Made by a program: the position numbers and the translations under genes. A stretch of 64,000 nucleotides of DNA from Bacillus haynesii. Its GTDB lineage: Bacteria > Bacillota > Bacilli > Bacillales > Bacillaceae. Location: assembly GCF_001969855.1 (NCBI RefSeq), contig NZ_MRBL01000003.1, positions 310,001-374,000 on the forward strand. The letters run 5' to 3'. The notes under the pieces were generated by a model. It did no database searches. It saw only the letters and a list, made by a program, of their open reading frames with translations, and had not been told where the DNA came from. Positions 1 to 8,319 of this stretch are shown here, in pieces; the first letter of the stretch is position 1; each line of letters opens with the position of its first letter.

Positions 1-740
1 TGCTTGAAGAAGGGATGATGAAAGACGGCGTTATGCTGGCCTGCGCCGAAAAATACGGGAACTATGTCGGTCATGTTGAACTGACGTATAACGGAACGCT
101 TGAGAACATCACAGCAACCGTGATGAAGACGGCAGAATGGAACGTAGAATCAGAGGAGACGATTCGTTTTCTGAAGGAAAAAGAGAAAGAAGCCGGACAG
201 CTACTTGAAGAAGAAATTGCGACATTGGACAACACCCTTGAAACCGCCTGGTTCCGCAGAAGCGCCCTTCCGCAAATGCTGGCAGACGCCTTAAAGGAAT
301 GGTGTGAGGCAGAGATCGGGATGGTCAACTCAGGCATTGTACTGGAGTCTCTTTCACAAGGCCCGGTGACGAAAGCGGATGTTCACCGCATCTGTCCGCA
401 TCCGATTAATCCGGTCAAACTGAAGCTGACGGGACGTGAGCTGAAAGAGGTCATCTTCCATGCATCATCGGAAGAAACCGAGAAGCTGCGCATTAAAGGG
501 CTCGGTTTTCGCGGTGAAGTGATGGGGAAAATGCTGTATGCCGGACTTGACCCGGAAAAGCTCTCCGTCAACGGAGCGGACATTGAAGATGATGCGTTCT
601 ACACGATCGCCACAATTGACATGTTTACACTCGGAACGCTGTTTCCGGCTATCCGCGATGCGGAAGATATCGACTACTTTATGCCTGAATTCCTGCGCGA
701 TCTGCTCGCCTGGAAGCTTAAAAAAGCAAACCGGTTTTAA
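1..740 (+). CDS. yunD: YunD, metallophosphoesterase / 5'-nucleotidase family, C-terminal part
   Basis: This reading frame is open from the left edge of the window, so the N-terminal metallophosphatase domain lies outside. The roughly 245 visible residues look like the C-terminal 5'-nucleotidase domain, which binds substrate; stretches such as GTLFPAIRDAED and the PINPVKLKLTGRELKEVI region fit that fold. The family hydrolyses nucleotides or related phosphate esters, often outside the cytoplasm. The next gene, yunC, starts about 80 bases downstream, as in B. subtilis. An internal ATG at 15 is not the true start, because the frame continues upstream without a stop. Confidence 0.85.
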   Translation, partial: LEEGMMKDGVMLACAEKYGNYVGHVELTYNGTLENITATVMKTAEWNVESEETIRFLKEKEKEAGQLLEEEIATLDNTLETAWFRRSALPQMLADALKEWCEAEIGMVNSGIVLESLSQGPVTKADVHRICPHPINPVKLKLTGRELKEVIFHASSEETEKLRIKGLGFRGEVMGKMLYAGLDPEKLSVNGADIEDDAFYTIATIDMFTLGTLFPAIRDAEDIDYFMPEFLRDLLAWKLKKANRF

Positions 741-818
741 ACAGATACTTTAAGATTCGGGGCAAACCGGAACATGTCTCTCGCTTTATCATACATTAAT
801 GGTAAAGGAGGGATCGCG

Positions 819-1124
819 ATGGTAAATTTAACTCCGATTATGATAGAAGATCAGCCGTTTACGGCTGTAACGGTCAAACTGCCGAAAACGAACTTTATGG
901 CAGTAACCAATGACCATGGATATATTATGTGCGGAGCGCTTGACGTCGACCTGCTGAATGATAAATTAAAAGAACGGAAAATCATCGCCGCCAGAGCCGT
1001 CGGCGTGCGGACGATCGATCAGCTTCTCGAAGCCCCGCTCGAATCTGTAACCGATGCGGCCAGAGAGCTCGGCATCCATCCCGGAATGAGCGGAAAAGAT
1101 GCCCTTTTAAAAATGGTGAAATAA
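819..1124 (+). CDS. yunC: YunC, DUF1805 family protein
   Basis: A 101-residue conserved protein of unknown function (DUF1805). The frame could open at 774, but the ATG at 819 is chosen because AAAGGAGGG lies just upstream at 804-812 and the product then starts MVNLTPIMIEDQP, the usual family length. A small, compact, soluble protein is predicted, with no membrane segment. It sits between yunD and yunB as in B. subtilis. No catalytic motif can be named from the sequence. Confidence 0.88.
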   Translation: MVNLTPIMIEDQPFTAVTVKLPKTNFMAVTNDHGYIMCGALDVDLLNDKLKERKIIAARAVGVRTIDQLLEAPLESVTDAARELGIHPGMSGKDALLKMVK

Positions 1125-1191
1125 AGTTGTCTGATTGAATCGTATATCCCCTCTTACAAGCATACACTTGTGATGTAAGGGGGGATTTTGC

Positions 1192-1965
1192 TTGCGAAGA
1201 ATTCGCGGCCCTCTGTCAAAAAGAGGACCTTTGCCTTTTCGATATGTCATGCTGCTTTCGTTTGTATTTTTTATTTTTTCAACGGCCATCAGCCTGTTGA
1301 TTATCAACTCATCCATCAAACCGACGCTTCTGAACATCGCTGAAATGGAAACGAACCGGATTGCGACGCACGTCATCCAAGAAGCTGTCGAGGATTATAT
1401 GAACGAAGATGAAAATGTGCAAAACATGGTCGAAATGAAGACAAATGAAAACGGGAAAGTGACAACGATCAATTTCAATTCTCATGTTGTTCGCGATATG
1501 CAAACCAAGATTACGAAACGGCTGCATGAAAACTTGAAAGTAACGGAAACGGAAGAATTTAATTCTTCTGCGAAAACGCCGGAAGACCAGAGTGACGGCG
1601 TGATTTATCAAATTCCTCTCGGCCAGACAACGGGAAATTCCCTGCTTGGAAACCTCGGGCCGAAAATTCCGGTGCGCTTTAATGTTGTAGGAGATGTTTT
1701 TACAGATTTCAAGAAAAGCGTGGAGCCGTACGGAATTAATAATGCATTAATTAATATCGGGATTCTTGTCGAAGTCAAGGTCCGTGTCGTCATACCGTTT
1801 GCGACAAAAACGGCGGTTGTCAAAAATACGATTCCGGCAACGATTCAAGCCGTGCACGGGGAAGTACCCGACTTCTACAGCGGCAGCGGCAGCCAGACGG
1901 CGCCATCGATTCAAATCCCTTCAAAGGATGAAAAAACAGAGCAAAAAAAGGAACAAAATGAGTAA
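1192..1965 (+). CDS. yunB: YunB, sporulation protein
   Basis: Product of 257 residues beginning MRRIRGPLSKRGPLPFRYVM, with one membrane segment at about residues 20-42 and the rest predicted outside the cytoplasm. The conserved block GNSLLGNLGPKIPVRF is typical of YunB. In B. subtilis yunB is expressed in the mother cell and mutants are affected in sporulation, but the biochemical role is unknown. The start is TTG at 1192, preceded by a strong Shine-Dalgarno (AAGGGGGGA, about 1177-1185). The tail is Lys/Glu-rich and low complexity. An intrinsic terminator follows at 1977-2010. Confidence 0.9.
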   Translation: MRRIRGPLSKRGPLPFRYVMLLSFVFFIFSTAISLLIINSSIKPTLLNIAEMETNRIATHVIQEAVEDYMNEDENVQNMVEMKTNENGKVTTINFNSHVVRDMQTKITKRLHENLKVTETEEFNSSAKTPEDQSDGVIYQIPLGQTTGNSLLGNLGPKIPVRFNVVGDVFTDFKKSVEPYGINNALINIGILVEVKVRVVIPFATKTAVVKNTIPATIQAVHGEVPDFYSGSGSQTAPSIQIPSKDEKTEQKKEQNE

Positions 1966-1976
1966 TGATTTCCAGG

Positions 1977-2010
1977 GCGTTCTGCAAACATCAGGCAGAA
2001 TGCTTTTTTT
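1977..2010 (+). terminator. Intrinsic terminator after yunB
   Basis: GCGTTCTGC pairs with GCAGAATGC across an 8-base loop, with one G-U pair, and is followed by seven T residues. Confidence 0.85.
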
Positions 2011-2053
2011 CATGGCCTAGAAACGGCATCCGTCTATTTTCTTAAAAAATACT

Positions 2054-2082
2054 TTGACTTAGGTAAAAAGACTGTATATACT
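2054..2082 (+). promoter_or_regulatory. Sigma-A promoter for the sodium-coupled transporter gene
   Basis: TTGACT at 2054-2059 and TATACT at 2077-2082 are separated by 17 bases. The transporter start codon lies about 70 bases downstream. The leader contains the short inverted repeat GAAAA/TTTTC near 2104-2120, whose role is unknown. Confidence 0.75.
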
Positions 2083-2151
2083 ATTCAATAATAATAATTG
2101 TTAGAAAATTCACTGTTTTCAGATGTTTCAAAAAGGTAAAGGAGGAAGCTT

Positions 2152-3681
2152 ATGGATAATCGTCCGCAATGGGGAACAAGAGCGGGTTTTATTTTAGCAG
2201 CTGTCGGTTCTGCGATCGGTTTGGGGAATATTTGGAGGTTCCCGGCTGTAGCTTATGAAAACGGAGGAGGCGCGTTCTTTCTGCCATATTTGTTCGCGCT
2301 CTTGACAGCAGGAATTCCTCTTCTCATCATGGAATTTACAATCGGTCATAAATACAGAGGCTCAGCCCCGCTGTCCTATGCCCGGATGGGGAAAGGGAAG
2401 GAATGGATCGGCTGGTGGCAGGTCGCCATCTCATTTGTCATCTCGACGTATTATGCCGTTATCGTGGCATGGGCCATTTCTTACACTGTCTTTTCGTTCA
2501 ATTTAGGCTGGGGAAAAAATACAGAAAATTTCTTAATGAATCAATATTTAAACAGAGTTGATATTGGAGGAGGAGCCATCGGCCAATTCGGCGGCTTCGT
2601 GCCCGGCGTCCTGATTCCGCTCGCGATTGTCTGGATTGTTTCCTTGGGCATTTTATTTGCCGGAGTCAAAAAAGGAATCGAAATTGCAAACCGCATTTTC
2701 ATTCCGCTGCTTTTGGTGTTATTTTTAATCATCGTTATTTATTCGATTACACTTGATGGGGCTGCCCAAGGGCTGAATGCGTTTTTCACGCCTGATTGGA
2801 GCCAGATTACAAACGGAAAAGTTTGGGTTGCGGCATACGGTCAAATTTTCTTCAGTCTGTCGATTGCGTTTGCTATCATGATTACGTATTCCAGCTATTT
2901 GCCGAAAAAATCCGATATTACAAACAATGCGTTTATCACCGGCTTCGGGAACTCGTCTTTCGAACTGCTGGCCGGGATCGGGGTATTCAGTGCGCTGGGC
3001 TTTATGGCGGCGCAGCAAGGCGTTCCAGTCAAAGAGGTGGTCTCTTCCGGAATCGGTTTGGCGTTCGTCGTCTTTCCGCAGATCATCAATGAGTTTCCAG
3101 CGTTTAATGCGCTCTTCGGATTTTTATTCTTTGGCTCGCTTGTCTTGGCGGGTCTGTCGTCTCTCATTTCTATCTCTGAAACATATGTTGCCGCGATTCA
3201 GGATAAATTCAACGTTCCGCGGCGGAAAGCCGTCCTGTTCGGCGGAGGGGCTGCTGCATTGTGTTCGCTCGTATTTGCGACGAAAGGCGGGCTGTTCTTC
3301 CTCGATGCGGCCGATTACTTTATCAACAATTTCGGAGTGGCGCTTGCCGGATTGATCGAAGTCGTTGCGATTGCATGGTTTGCGAAAGAGCTGAAAGCTC
3401 TGCAGGCTCACGCCAATTCGGTTTCCGACATTCAGCTTGGCGCCTGGTGGAGAATCTGCCTGAGCGTCGTCACGCCGCTTGTTCTGGGGTATATGATGTT
3501 TGATAATATCAAGACGAATATCACAACAGCCTATGGCGATCTGCCGGTTGAATTTCTCCTGAAATGGGGATGGTGCGTCGCTATTGGAGCGATCGCAGCC
3601 GGATTTATCCTTTCGCTTTCAAAATGGAAGAACGGGCTGACATATACACCATTTCAACATGACAAGGAGGTTTCCTCATGA
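2152..3681 (+). CDS. Sodium:neurotransmitter symporter family (SNF) amino-acid transporter
   Basis: A 509-residue polytopic membrane protein. The N-terminus has the family signature WGTRAGFILAAVGSAIGLGNIWRFP, split here by the conserved GSAIGLGNIWRFP core of the first helix, which forms the sodium and substrate sites in LeuT-fold proteins. About 11-12 membrane segments are evident. Substrate cannot be read from sequence; bacterial relatives carry methionine, alanine, tryptophan or leucine with sodium. A 37-residue partner gene overlaps its stop codon. AAAGGAGGAAGCTT precedes the ATG. The pair has its own promoter and terminator and sits between yunB and lytH, which adjoin in B. subtilis, so it is probably an insertion or lineage-specific retention. 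Confidence 0.9.
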   Translation: MDNRPQWGTRAGFILAAVGSAIGLGNIWRFPAVAYENGGGAFFLPYLFALLTAGIPLLIMEFTIGHKYRGSAPLSYARMGKGKEWIGWWQVAISFVISTYYAVIVAWAISYTVFSFNLGWGKNTENFLMNQYLNRVDIGGGAIGQFGGFVPGVLIPLAIVWIVSLGILFAGVKKGIEIANRIFIPLLLVLFLIIVIYSITLDGAAQGLNAFFTPDWSQITNGKVWVAAYGQIFFSLSIAFAIMITYSSYLPKKSDITNNAFITGFGNSSFELLAGIGVFSALGFMAAQQGVPVKEVVSSGIGLAFVVFPQIINEFPAFNALFGFLFFGSLVLAGLSSLISISETYVAAIQDKFNVPRRKAVLFGGGAAALCSLVFATKGGLFFLDAADYFINNFGVALAGLIEVVAIAWFAKELKALQAHANSVSDIQLGAWWRICLSVVTPLVLGYMMFDNIKTNITTAYGDLPVEFLLKWGWCVAIGAIAAGFILSLSKWKNGLTYTPFQHDKEVSS

Positions 3682-3791
3682 ACGGCGCATCTATAGCAAT
3701 GATGGTGATCGGCATCGTCATTATTTGGGGAGGATTGGCCGCAAGCATCATCAATGCGGTTGTGAAAAGCAAGAAAAGCCAGGCCGGTTAA
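3678..3791 (+). CDS. Small subunit of the SNF transporter (MetS-like, methionine/alanine importer small subunit)
   Basis: A 37-residue protein whose ATG at 3678 overlaps the TGA of the transporter gene (ATGA), with AAGGAGG at 3664-3670 as ribosome-binding site. It has a short N-terminus, a single membrane helix (MMVIGIVIIWGGLAASIINAV, about residues 8-28, given here split as MMVIGIVIIW and GGLAASIINAV) and a basic tail ending KSKKSQAG. This is the pattern of the MetS family, tiny partners of sodium-coupled methionine/alanine importers. The translational coupling supports a two-subunit transporter. It is too short for most gene callers. Confidence 0.82.
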   Translation: MNGASIAMMVIGIVIIWGGLAASIINAVVKSKKSQAG

Positions 3792-3805
3792 CCTCTGAAA
3801 AAAAA

Positions 3806-3842
3806 GACATCCCTATTCTTTTAAAATAGGGATGTCTTTTAT
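3806..3842. terminator. Bidirectional intrinsic terminator
   Basis: GACATCCCTATT pairs with AATAGGGATGTC, flanked by A-rich sequence on the left and T-rich sequence on the right. It can end the transporter pair on the plus strand and lytH on the minus strand; the lytH stop codon lies within its T-tract. Confidence 0.9.
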
Positions 3843-4819
3843 TTTTTCTTTCGAAGTTCCTTCCGTTCCCATACCCTTAAATGAGGATAAGGGTCAAAAG
3901 ACCACTCTGTTCTTCCGTTGTCTTTATACATGCCGTAGTGAAGGTGGGGCGGGAATTTTCCCGATGTTCCCGGCGGCCCGTATCCAGTCGCTCCAACCGA
4001 GCCGATCACCTGGCCGGGCTCGACGATTTCTCCCACTTTCAAGCCTTTTGTGAATCCGTTCAAATGGGCGAAATAATGGTACGTATTGTTGATGTCTCTG
4101 ATTCCGATCCGCCATCCGCCGAAACGGTTCCACCCTTTCATTTCAACAATACCGTAGCATGTCGACCGGACGGGGAGGCCGTAATGGGCGAACAAATCCG
4201 TCCCTTCGTGAATGCGCCTGCCCCCGAATCCGCGGGCATCTCCCCATGTGCTTCTATAGCTGTAATCTGATCTTACGGGAAGAGGAAAGGCGTGCTTGCC
4301 CAAATCAATATGGCCGTATTTTTGAAAAAGCCTGATAAAACCTGATATGATGCCGACCGTCTGATCCCTTTCGTAAAACTCCCACAGGCCGATGCGGATA
4401 TTTTCAATGTCTCTTCCGTATGTCAACAAGTATTGTCCAAACGTATAAAGGACGTCTTCATCCTGATCCGGTTCTGCGAGTCCGTCTCCGTTTCCGTCCA
4501 TTCCAATTCCGTCAAAAACCTTGATGCTGAGCGGAGATGTATCTTTCGGATTGGGGTTTTCAGGTCCGCTCCACACGCTTTGCGGAATATATATCCCGGT
4601 GTGCCCTTTTTGCTTCGGCAAGTCCTTGCGGTTTTTGCGGATATTGATTTCGTATTGGTCGACAGCCGCGAAAATATACCAAGGAATATGGGTTGCAGCT
4701 TCTGTTTTATGATATAGGGCCATTCTCTTTTGCAGATCGGGCTCTTTTTTCTCCTTTGCAAGAGCGCACGGCTGCGATATGAGCAAAAGGAGGATGAGAA
4801 CGGATAATACAGCTTTCAC
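3839..4819 (-). CDS. lytH: LytH, sporulation-specific L-Ala-D-Glu peptidase (M23 family)
   Basis: A 326-residue protein, the family length, with a signal peptide or membrane anchor at residues 1-20 and a C-terminal peptidase M23 domain. Zinc ligands are visible: H204 and D208 in HEGTDLF, and H292/H294 in PHLHYG. In B. subtilis LytH (YunA) trims stem peptides of spore cortex peptidoglycan to single L-Ala and is made in the mother cell under sigma-K. The start is GTG at 4819 behind AAAGGAGC. I could not identify a convincing sigma-K promoter. It lies opposite to its neighbours. Confidence 0.92.
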   Translation of the reverse strand: MKAVLSVLILLLLISQPCALAKEKKEPDLQKRMALYHKTEAATHIPWYIFAAVDQYEINIRKNRKDLPKQKGHTGIYIPQSVWSGPENPNPKDTSPLSIKVFDGIGMDGNGDGLAEPDQDEDVLYTFGQYLLTYGRDIENIRIGLWEFYERDQTVGIISGFIRLFQKYGHIDLGKHAFPLPVRSDYSYRSTWGDARGFGGRRIHEGTDLFAHYGLPVRSTCYGIVEMKGWNRFGGWRIGIRDINNTYHYFAHLNGFTKGLKVGEIVEPGQVIGSVGATGYGPPGTSGKFPPHLHYGMYKDNGRTEWSFDPYPHLRVWERKELRKKK

Positions 4820-5070
4820 AGTGTCCTTAGCTCCTTTCAGTTTGAATACGGTTAGTTTGTGACATCTGCAGAAATCGATAATAAGAAAATGTTAGAAATT
4901 CCATCTTGTCTAATCATGCTCTTGTTCACAAATCTGTACTATGTTAAAGTGACTAAAGATGAAGATTTAGATTTTTTATTTAAGCGGTTCCAAAGTAGGG
5001 GGACACATCCGGCGCTATGTCACAAATTTCGTATTGAACATGACTACAATCCACAATGGAGATGATGGAA

Positions 5071-5967
5071 TTGGCAAAGAAAGACGAGCACCTAAGAAAG
5101 CCCGACTGGCTTAAAATCAAGCTGAACACGAATGAAAACTATACGGGCTTAAAAAAATTAATGCGGGAAAACAACCTCCATACGGTCTGCGAAGAGGCGA
5201 AATGTCCGAACATCCACGAGTGCTGGGCAGTCAGACGTACCGCGACCTTTATGATTCTCGGATCTGTCTGTACGAGAGCCTGCCGCTTCTGTGCGGTGAA
5301 GACGGGGCTGCCGACAGAACTTGACTTGAATGAGCCGGAAAGAGTCGCAGATTCTGTGAGCATCATGAACCTGAAACACGCGGTCATTACAGCCGTTGCC
5401 CGTGACGATTTAAAAGACGGAGGAGCGGGGGTATTCGCTGAAACCGTACGCGCCGTCCGGAGAAAAAGCCCATTTACAACAATCGAAGTTCTCCCGTCTG
5501 ACATGGGCGGAGACTATAATAATTTGAAAACGCTGATGGATACGCGTCCGGACATTTTAAACCATAATATTGAAACGGTCCGCCGTCTGACGCCGAGAGT
5601 CCGTGCGAGAGCTACATACGAAAGATCATTGGAATTTTTGCGCCGTGCCAAAGAGATGCAGCCGGACATCCCGACGAAATCCAGCATCATGATCGGCCTC
5701 GGCGAAACAAAAGAAGAAATCATCGAAACAATGGACGACCTTCTTGCGAACAACGTCGACATCATGGCAATCGGCCAGTATCTGCAGCCGTCCAAAAAAC
5801 ATATTAAAGTACAGAAATATTACCATCCTGACGAGTTTGCCGAGCTGAAAGAAATCGCCATGGAAAAAGGCTTCAGCCACTGTGAAGCAGGGCCGCTCGT
5901 CCGCTCTTCATACCATGCCGATGAACAGGTGAATGAAGCGTCTAAAAAACGCCAGGCGCAGGCATAA
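5071..5967 (+). CDS. lipA: LipA, lipoyl synthase
   Basis: A radical SAM enzyme that inserts two sulfur atoms into protein-bound octanoyl groups to make lipoyl cofactors of 2-oxoacid dehydrogenases and the glycine cleavage system. Both iron-sulfur cysteine sets are present: C40, C45 and C51 ([12 protein letters not shown]) for the auxiliary cluster, and C67, C71 and C74 (CTRACRFC) for the SAM cluster. The start is TTG at 5071, giving 298 residues as in B. subtilis; GGAG at 5058-5061 is the likely ribosome-binding site. An upstream in-frame ATG at 5056 would place that site inside the gene. It is monocistronic, ending at a terminator at 5978-6010. Confidence 0.96.
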   Translation: MAKKDEHLRKPDWLKIKLNTNENYTGLKKLMRENNLHTVCEEAKCPNIHECWAVRRTATFMILGSVCTRACRFCAVKTGLPTELDLNEPERVADSVSIMNLKHAVITAVARDDLKDGGAGVFAETVRAVRRKSPFTTIEVLPSDMGGDYNNLKTLMDTRPDILNHNIETVRRLTPRVRARATYERSLEFLRRAKEMQPDIPTKSSIMIGLGETKEEIIETMDDLLANNVDIMAIGQYLQPSKKHIKVQKYYHPDEFAELKEIAMEKGFSHCEAGPLVRSSYHADEQVNEASKKRQAQA

Positions 5968-5977
5968 CATTGGATGA

Positions 5978-6010
5978 AAAAACGCCAGCTATTTGCGCTG
6001 GCGTTTTTCT
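5978..6010. terminator. Bidirectional intrinsic terminator between lipA and yutC
   Basis: AACGCCAGC (5981-5989) pairs with GCTGGCGTT (5997-6005), with A-runs to the left and T-runs to the right, so it serves both convergent genes. Confidence 0.9.
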
Positions 6011-6020
6011 TATTTTCAGG

Positions 6021-6638
6021 TCAGGATTCGGTCGCTTTTCCTTTTCCGTCAAGGCCGTTTTCATCTGTACCTGTCGTTGTTTTGCCTTGCGGCGATTTTT
6101 GCATTTCCTTAATCGTATCGGCCATCAGCTGATCAACGTTTCTTGAATTGGCTCCAAGCCGGCTGAAGTTGGCGACGGATTGCATCATGTCCGGGTCATC
6201 GGAAATATAGATGTGGTAATATCTAGGAATGACGGATGCCGCCGTCTTTTTGACTTGGTCAGCCGTCTGTTCGCGCTGCCCGGAGTCCGTTTTGTACACG
6301 ACAAGCGCTTCTTCGTCTGTCACAAGTGCTGAGGCATCTTGAATATTGGGAAGCTGAACCGTTAAACTAGATATAATATGCGCCATTTCTTCCCGATCGA
6401 TTTGAGGCGCCTGCATTTCTTCCTTGTTTGCGACTGGAGTTGCCTGATGGCGCGCATATCCGAATCTGCCTTTCCGGTTGTCATTTCTGAACTTTTCATG
6501 ATATTGAGGGTTCTTGTCTGCAACGTGAACGGTATTTCCGTCTTCGTCATATATATTGTGTTCGGTGTCGTTTAAGGCCGTCTGGCATCCTGCTAAAGGC
6601 ACCGCGAGCAGCCCGGCTAAAAGAATTTTTTTATTCAT
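6021..6638 (-). CDS. yutC: YutC, YhcN/YlaJ-family sporulation lipoprotein
   Basis: A 205-residue lipoprotein. MNKKILLAGLLAVPLAGC is a lipoprotein signal ending in the lipobox L15-A16-G17-C18. The mature part carries the YhcN/YlaJ domain, in which TADQVKKTAASVIP and the PRYYHIYISDDPDMM stretch are typical; related proteins act in spore formation or germination. The ATG at 6638 is preferred over one at 6656 because AGGAGG lies directly before it. The region after about residue 180 is Gly/Thr/Lys-rich and probably disordered. Confidence 0.88.
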   Translation of the reverse strand: MNKKILLAGLLAVPLAGCQTALNDTEHNIYDEDGNTVHVADKNPQYHEKFRNDNRKGRFGYARHQATPVANKEEMQAPQIDREEMAHIISSLTVQLPNIQDASALVTDEEALVVYKTDSGQREQTADQVKKTAASVIPRYYHIYISDDPDMMQSVANFSRLGANSRNVDQLMADTIKEMQKSPQGKTTTGTDENGLDGKGKATES

Positions 6639-6741
6639 TTTGCTTTTCCTCCTCATTTATAGCTTTTCCAACGGGGAGGATTTATTCTTAGCAATTGATG
6701 GCGGCCCGGGTTTGAATTATCATATAAAAGAGGTGAAAAGA

Positions 6742-7017
6742 ATGATTGTCGTTCAGAACGCTGCATTTGAAGTCGTCAAAGATGTGAAAAACGGTTTTAA
6801 CGAAGAAGCGTTTAAAGCCAGGTACTCCGACATTTTAAATAAATATGACTACATCGTCGGGGATTGGGGATACAGCCAGCTGAGGCTGAAAGGCTTTTTT
6901 GACGATCAAAATCAAAAGGCCACATTTGATACGAAGATCAGCACGCTTGATGAATATATTTACGAGTACTGCAATTTCGGATGTGCCTACTTTGTTTTAA
7001 AACGTCTGCGAAAATAA
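6742..7017 (+). CDS. yutD: YutD, DUF1027 family protein
   Basis: A 91-residue soluble protein starting MIVVQNAAFEVVKDV and containing the conserved GDWGYSQLRLKGFFDD core of the YutD-like family. Function is unknown. The frame extends upstream to 6556, but that part overlaps the promoter region of yutC on the other strand; AAAGAGGTG at 6727-6735 points to the ATG at 6742. A TTG at 6712 is an in-frame alternative. It heads the group yutD-yutE-yutF. Confidence 0.85.
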   Translation: MIVVQNAAFEVVKDVKNGFNEEAFKARYSDILNKYDYIVGDWGYSQLRLKGFFDDQNQKATFDTKISTLDEYIYEYCNFGCAYFVLKRLRK

Positions 7018-7041
7018 GCGATCATAAAAGGGGATGCTCTG

Positions 7042-7485
7042 ATGATGTATTTTGTCGATCGACACAAAATCGAAAACACGCTGAACTTCCTGGAAGAGGA
7101 GCTGCGGCTTTATCAAACGCAGGAGGAATGGACTTCCGACGTCGAAAAAAAAGCGCTCGAACGAATCGGCCACACGCTGATCGAATGTATATTGGATATA
7201 GGGAACGATATGATTGACGGCTTTATTATGAGAGATCCTGGAAGCTATGACGACATTATGGATATACTGACCGATGAAAAGGTTGTCAGCCAAGCGGAAG
7301 GCGACAGTCTGAAACATTTGATCGCCTATCGGAAGACATTGGTTCAAGACTACCTGAATGTCAACCATGAAGAATTGGACGAGCTGATCAGCAGGCATGC
7401 GGAAACGCTTGAGAAATTTCCGGCGCGGATCCGCGATTATTTAAACCATGAACTCGGTCCGGTATCCGCATTCAAACCGCACTAA
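7042..7485 (+). CDS. yutE: YutE, DUF86 / HepT-like domain protein
   Basis: A 147-residue all-helical protein of the DUF86/HepT-like family. HepT toxins are RNases paired with MNT-type antitoxins and carry an R-x4-H-x-Y active site. Here the equivalent segment reads YRKTLVQDY (R97 to Y104), so the catalytic histidine position is a glutamine (Q102), and no nucleotidyltransferase gene is adjacent. The protein is therefore probably not an RNase toxin. The start may be ATG 7042 or ATG 7045 behind GGGGATG. It lies 24 bases after yutD and 19 bases before yutF, so the three are probably co-transcribed. Confidence 0.87.
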   Translation: MMYFVDRHKIENTLNFLEEELRLYQTQEEWTSDVEKKALERIGHTLIECILDIGNDMIDGFIMRDPGSYDDIMDILTDEKVVSQAEGDSLKHLIAYRKTLVQDYLNVNHEELDELISRHAETLEKFPARIRDYLNHELGPVSAFKPH

Positions 7486-7504
7486 ACGAACTGGAGTGTA
7501 CAAC

Positions 7505-8275
7505 ATGAAAACATACAAAGGATACTTAATTGATCTGGATGGAACAATGTACAAAGGGACGGAAAAAATCGAAGAAGCATGCGAATTCGTAAGGAAGCTG
7601 AAAGACCGGAACATTCCGTACCTGTTTGTCACGAACAATTCCTCGCGTACGCCGAAGCAAGTGGCGGACAAGCTTGTTTCATTTGATATTCCGGCCGAAG
7701 AGAGCCAGGTATTCACAACCAGCATGGCGACCGCCAATTTTATCGCCGAACAAAAACCAGATGCTTCCGTATATGTGATCGGTGAAGAAGGCATCCGTCA
7801 GGCCATTGAGGAAAAAGGACTGGCATTCGGCGGAGAAGACGCCGACTTCGTCGTCGTCGGCATCGACCGCGGCATTACATACGAAAAGCTAGCCGTCGGT
7901 TGCCTTGCCATCCGCAACGGCGCTACATTCATCTCGACTAACGGCGATATCGCCATTCCTACAGAAAGAGGACTATTGCCGGGCAATGGTTCTCTTACAT
8001 CAGTATTAACCGTTTCTACGCAGACAGAGCCAATTTTTATCGGCAAGCCGGAGCCGATCATCATGGAGCAGGCGATGAAGGTGCTCGGTACAGATATCAG
8101 TGAAACGCTGATGGTCGGTGACAATTATGATACGGATATTATGGCGGGAATGAATTCCGGGATGGACACGCTTCTCGTTCATACGGGCGTGACCAAAAAA
8201 GAACACCTTGAAGCCTATCAGGAAAAGCCGACATATGTCATTGATTCACTGACAGACTGGATGGATCGCATTTAA
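7505..8275 (+). CDS. yutF: YutF, HAD-family NagD-like phosphatase
   Basis: A 256-residue HAD hydrolase. Motif I is DLDGTMYKG near residues 10-18, motif II lies in FVTNNSSRTP, and motifs III/IV are in IGKPEP and MVGDNYDTDI. The large inserted cap domain makes it a NagD/PNPase-type member. Such enzymes dephosphorylate sugar phosphates or nucleotides; the physiological substrate is not evident. The ATG at 7505 is preceded by TGGAGTG, and the frame upstream of it overlaps yutE. A bidirectional terminator follows. Confidence 0.93.
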   Translation: MKTYKGYLIDLDGTMYKGTEKIEEACEFVRKLKDRNIPYLFVTNNSSRTPKQVADKLVSFDIPAEESQVFTTSMATANFIAEQKPDASVYVIGEEGIRQAIEEKGLAFGGEDADFVVVGIDRGITYEKLAVGCLAIRNGATFISTNGDIAIPTERGLLPGNGSLTSVLTVSTQTEPIFIGKPEPIIMEQAMKVLGTDISETLMVGDNYDTDIMAGMNSGMDTLLVHTGVTKKEHLEAYQEKPTYVIDSLTDWMDRI

Positions 8276-8280
8276 CGCAA

Positions 8281-8313
8281 AAAACACTTGTCTTTTAAAG
8301 ACAAGTGTTTTTT
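8281..8313. terminator. Bidirectional intrinsic terminator between yutF and yutG
   Basis: AACACTTGTCTTT pairs with AAAGACAAGTGTT and is flanked by A-runs and T-runs on either side. Confidence 0.88.
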
Positions 8314-8319
8314 AATGGC

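Noticed and set aside
4859-5065. 68-codon open frame upstream of lipA
   Set aside because: No ribosome-binding site, overlaps the lytH/lipA promoter region, AT-rich non-coding composition and no recognisable similarity.
6556-6741. Upstream extension of yutD by 62 codons
   Set aside because: It runs through the start of the divergent yutC gene and its promoter; a good ribosome-binding site supports ATG 6742.
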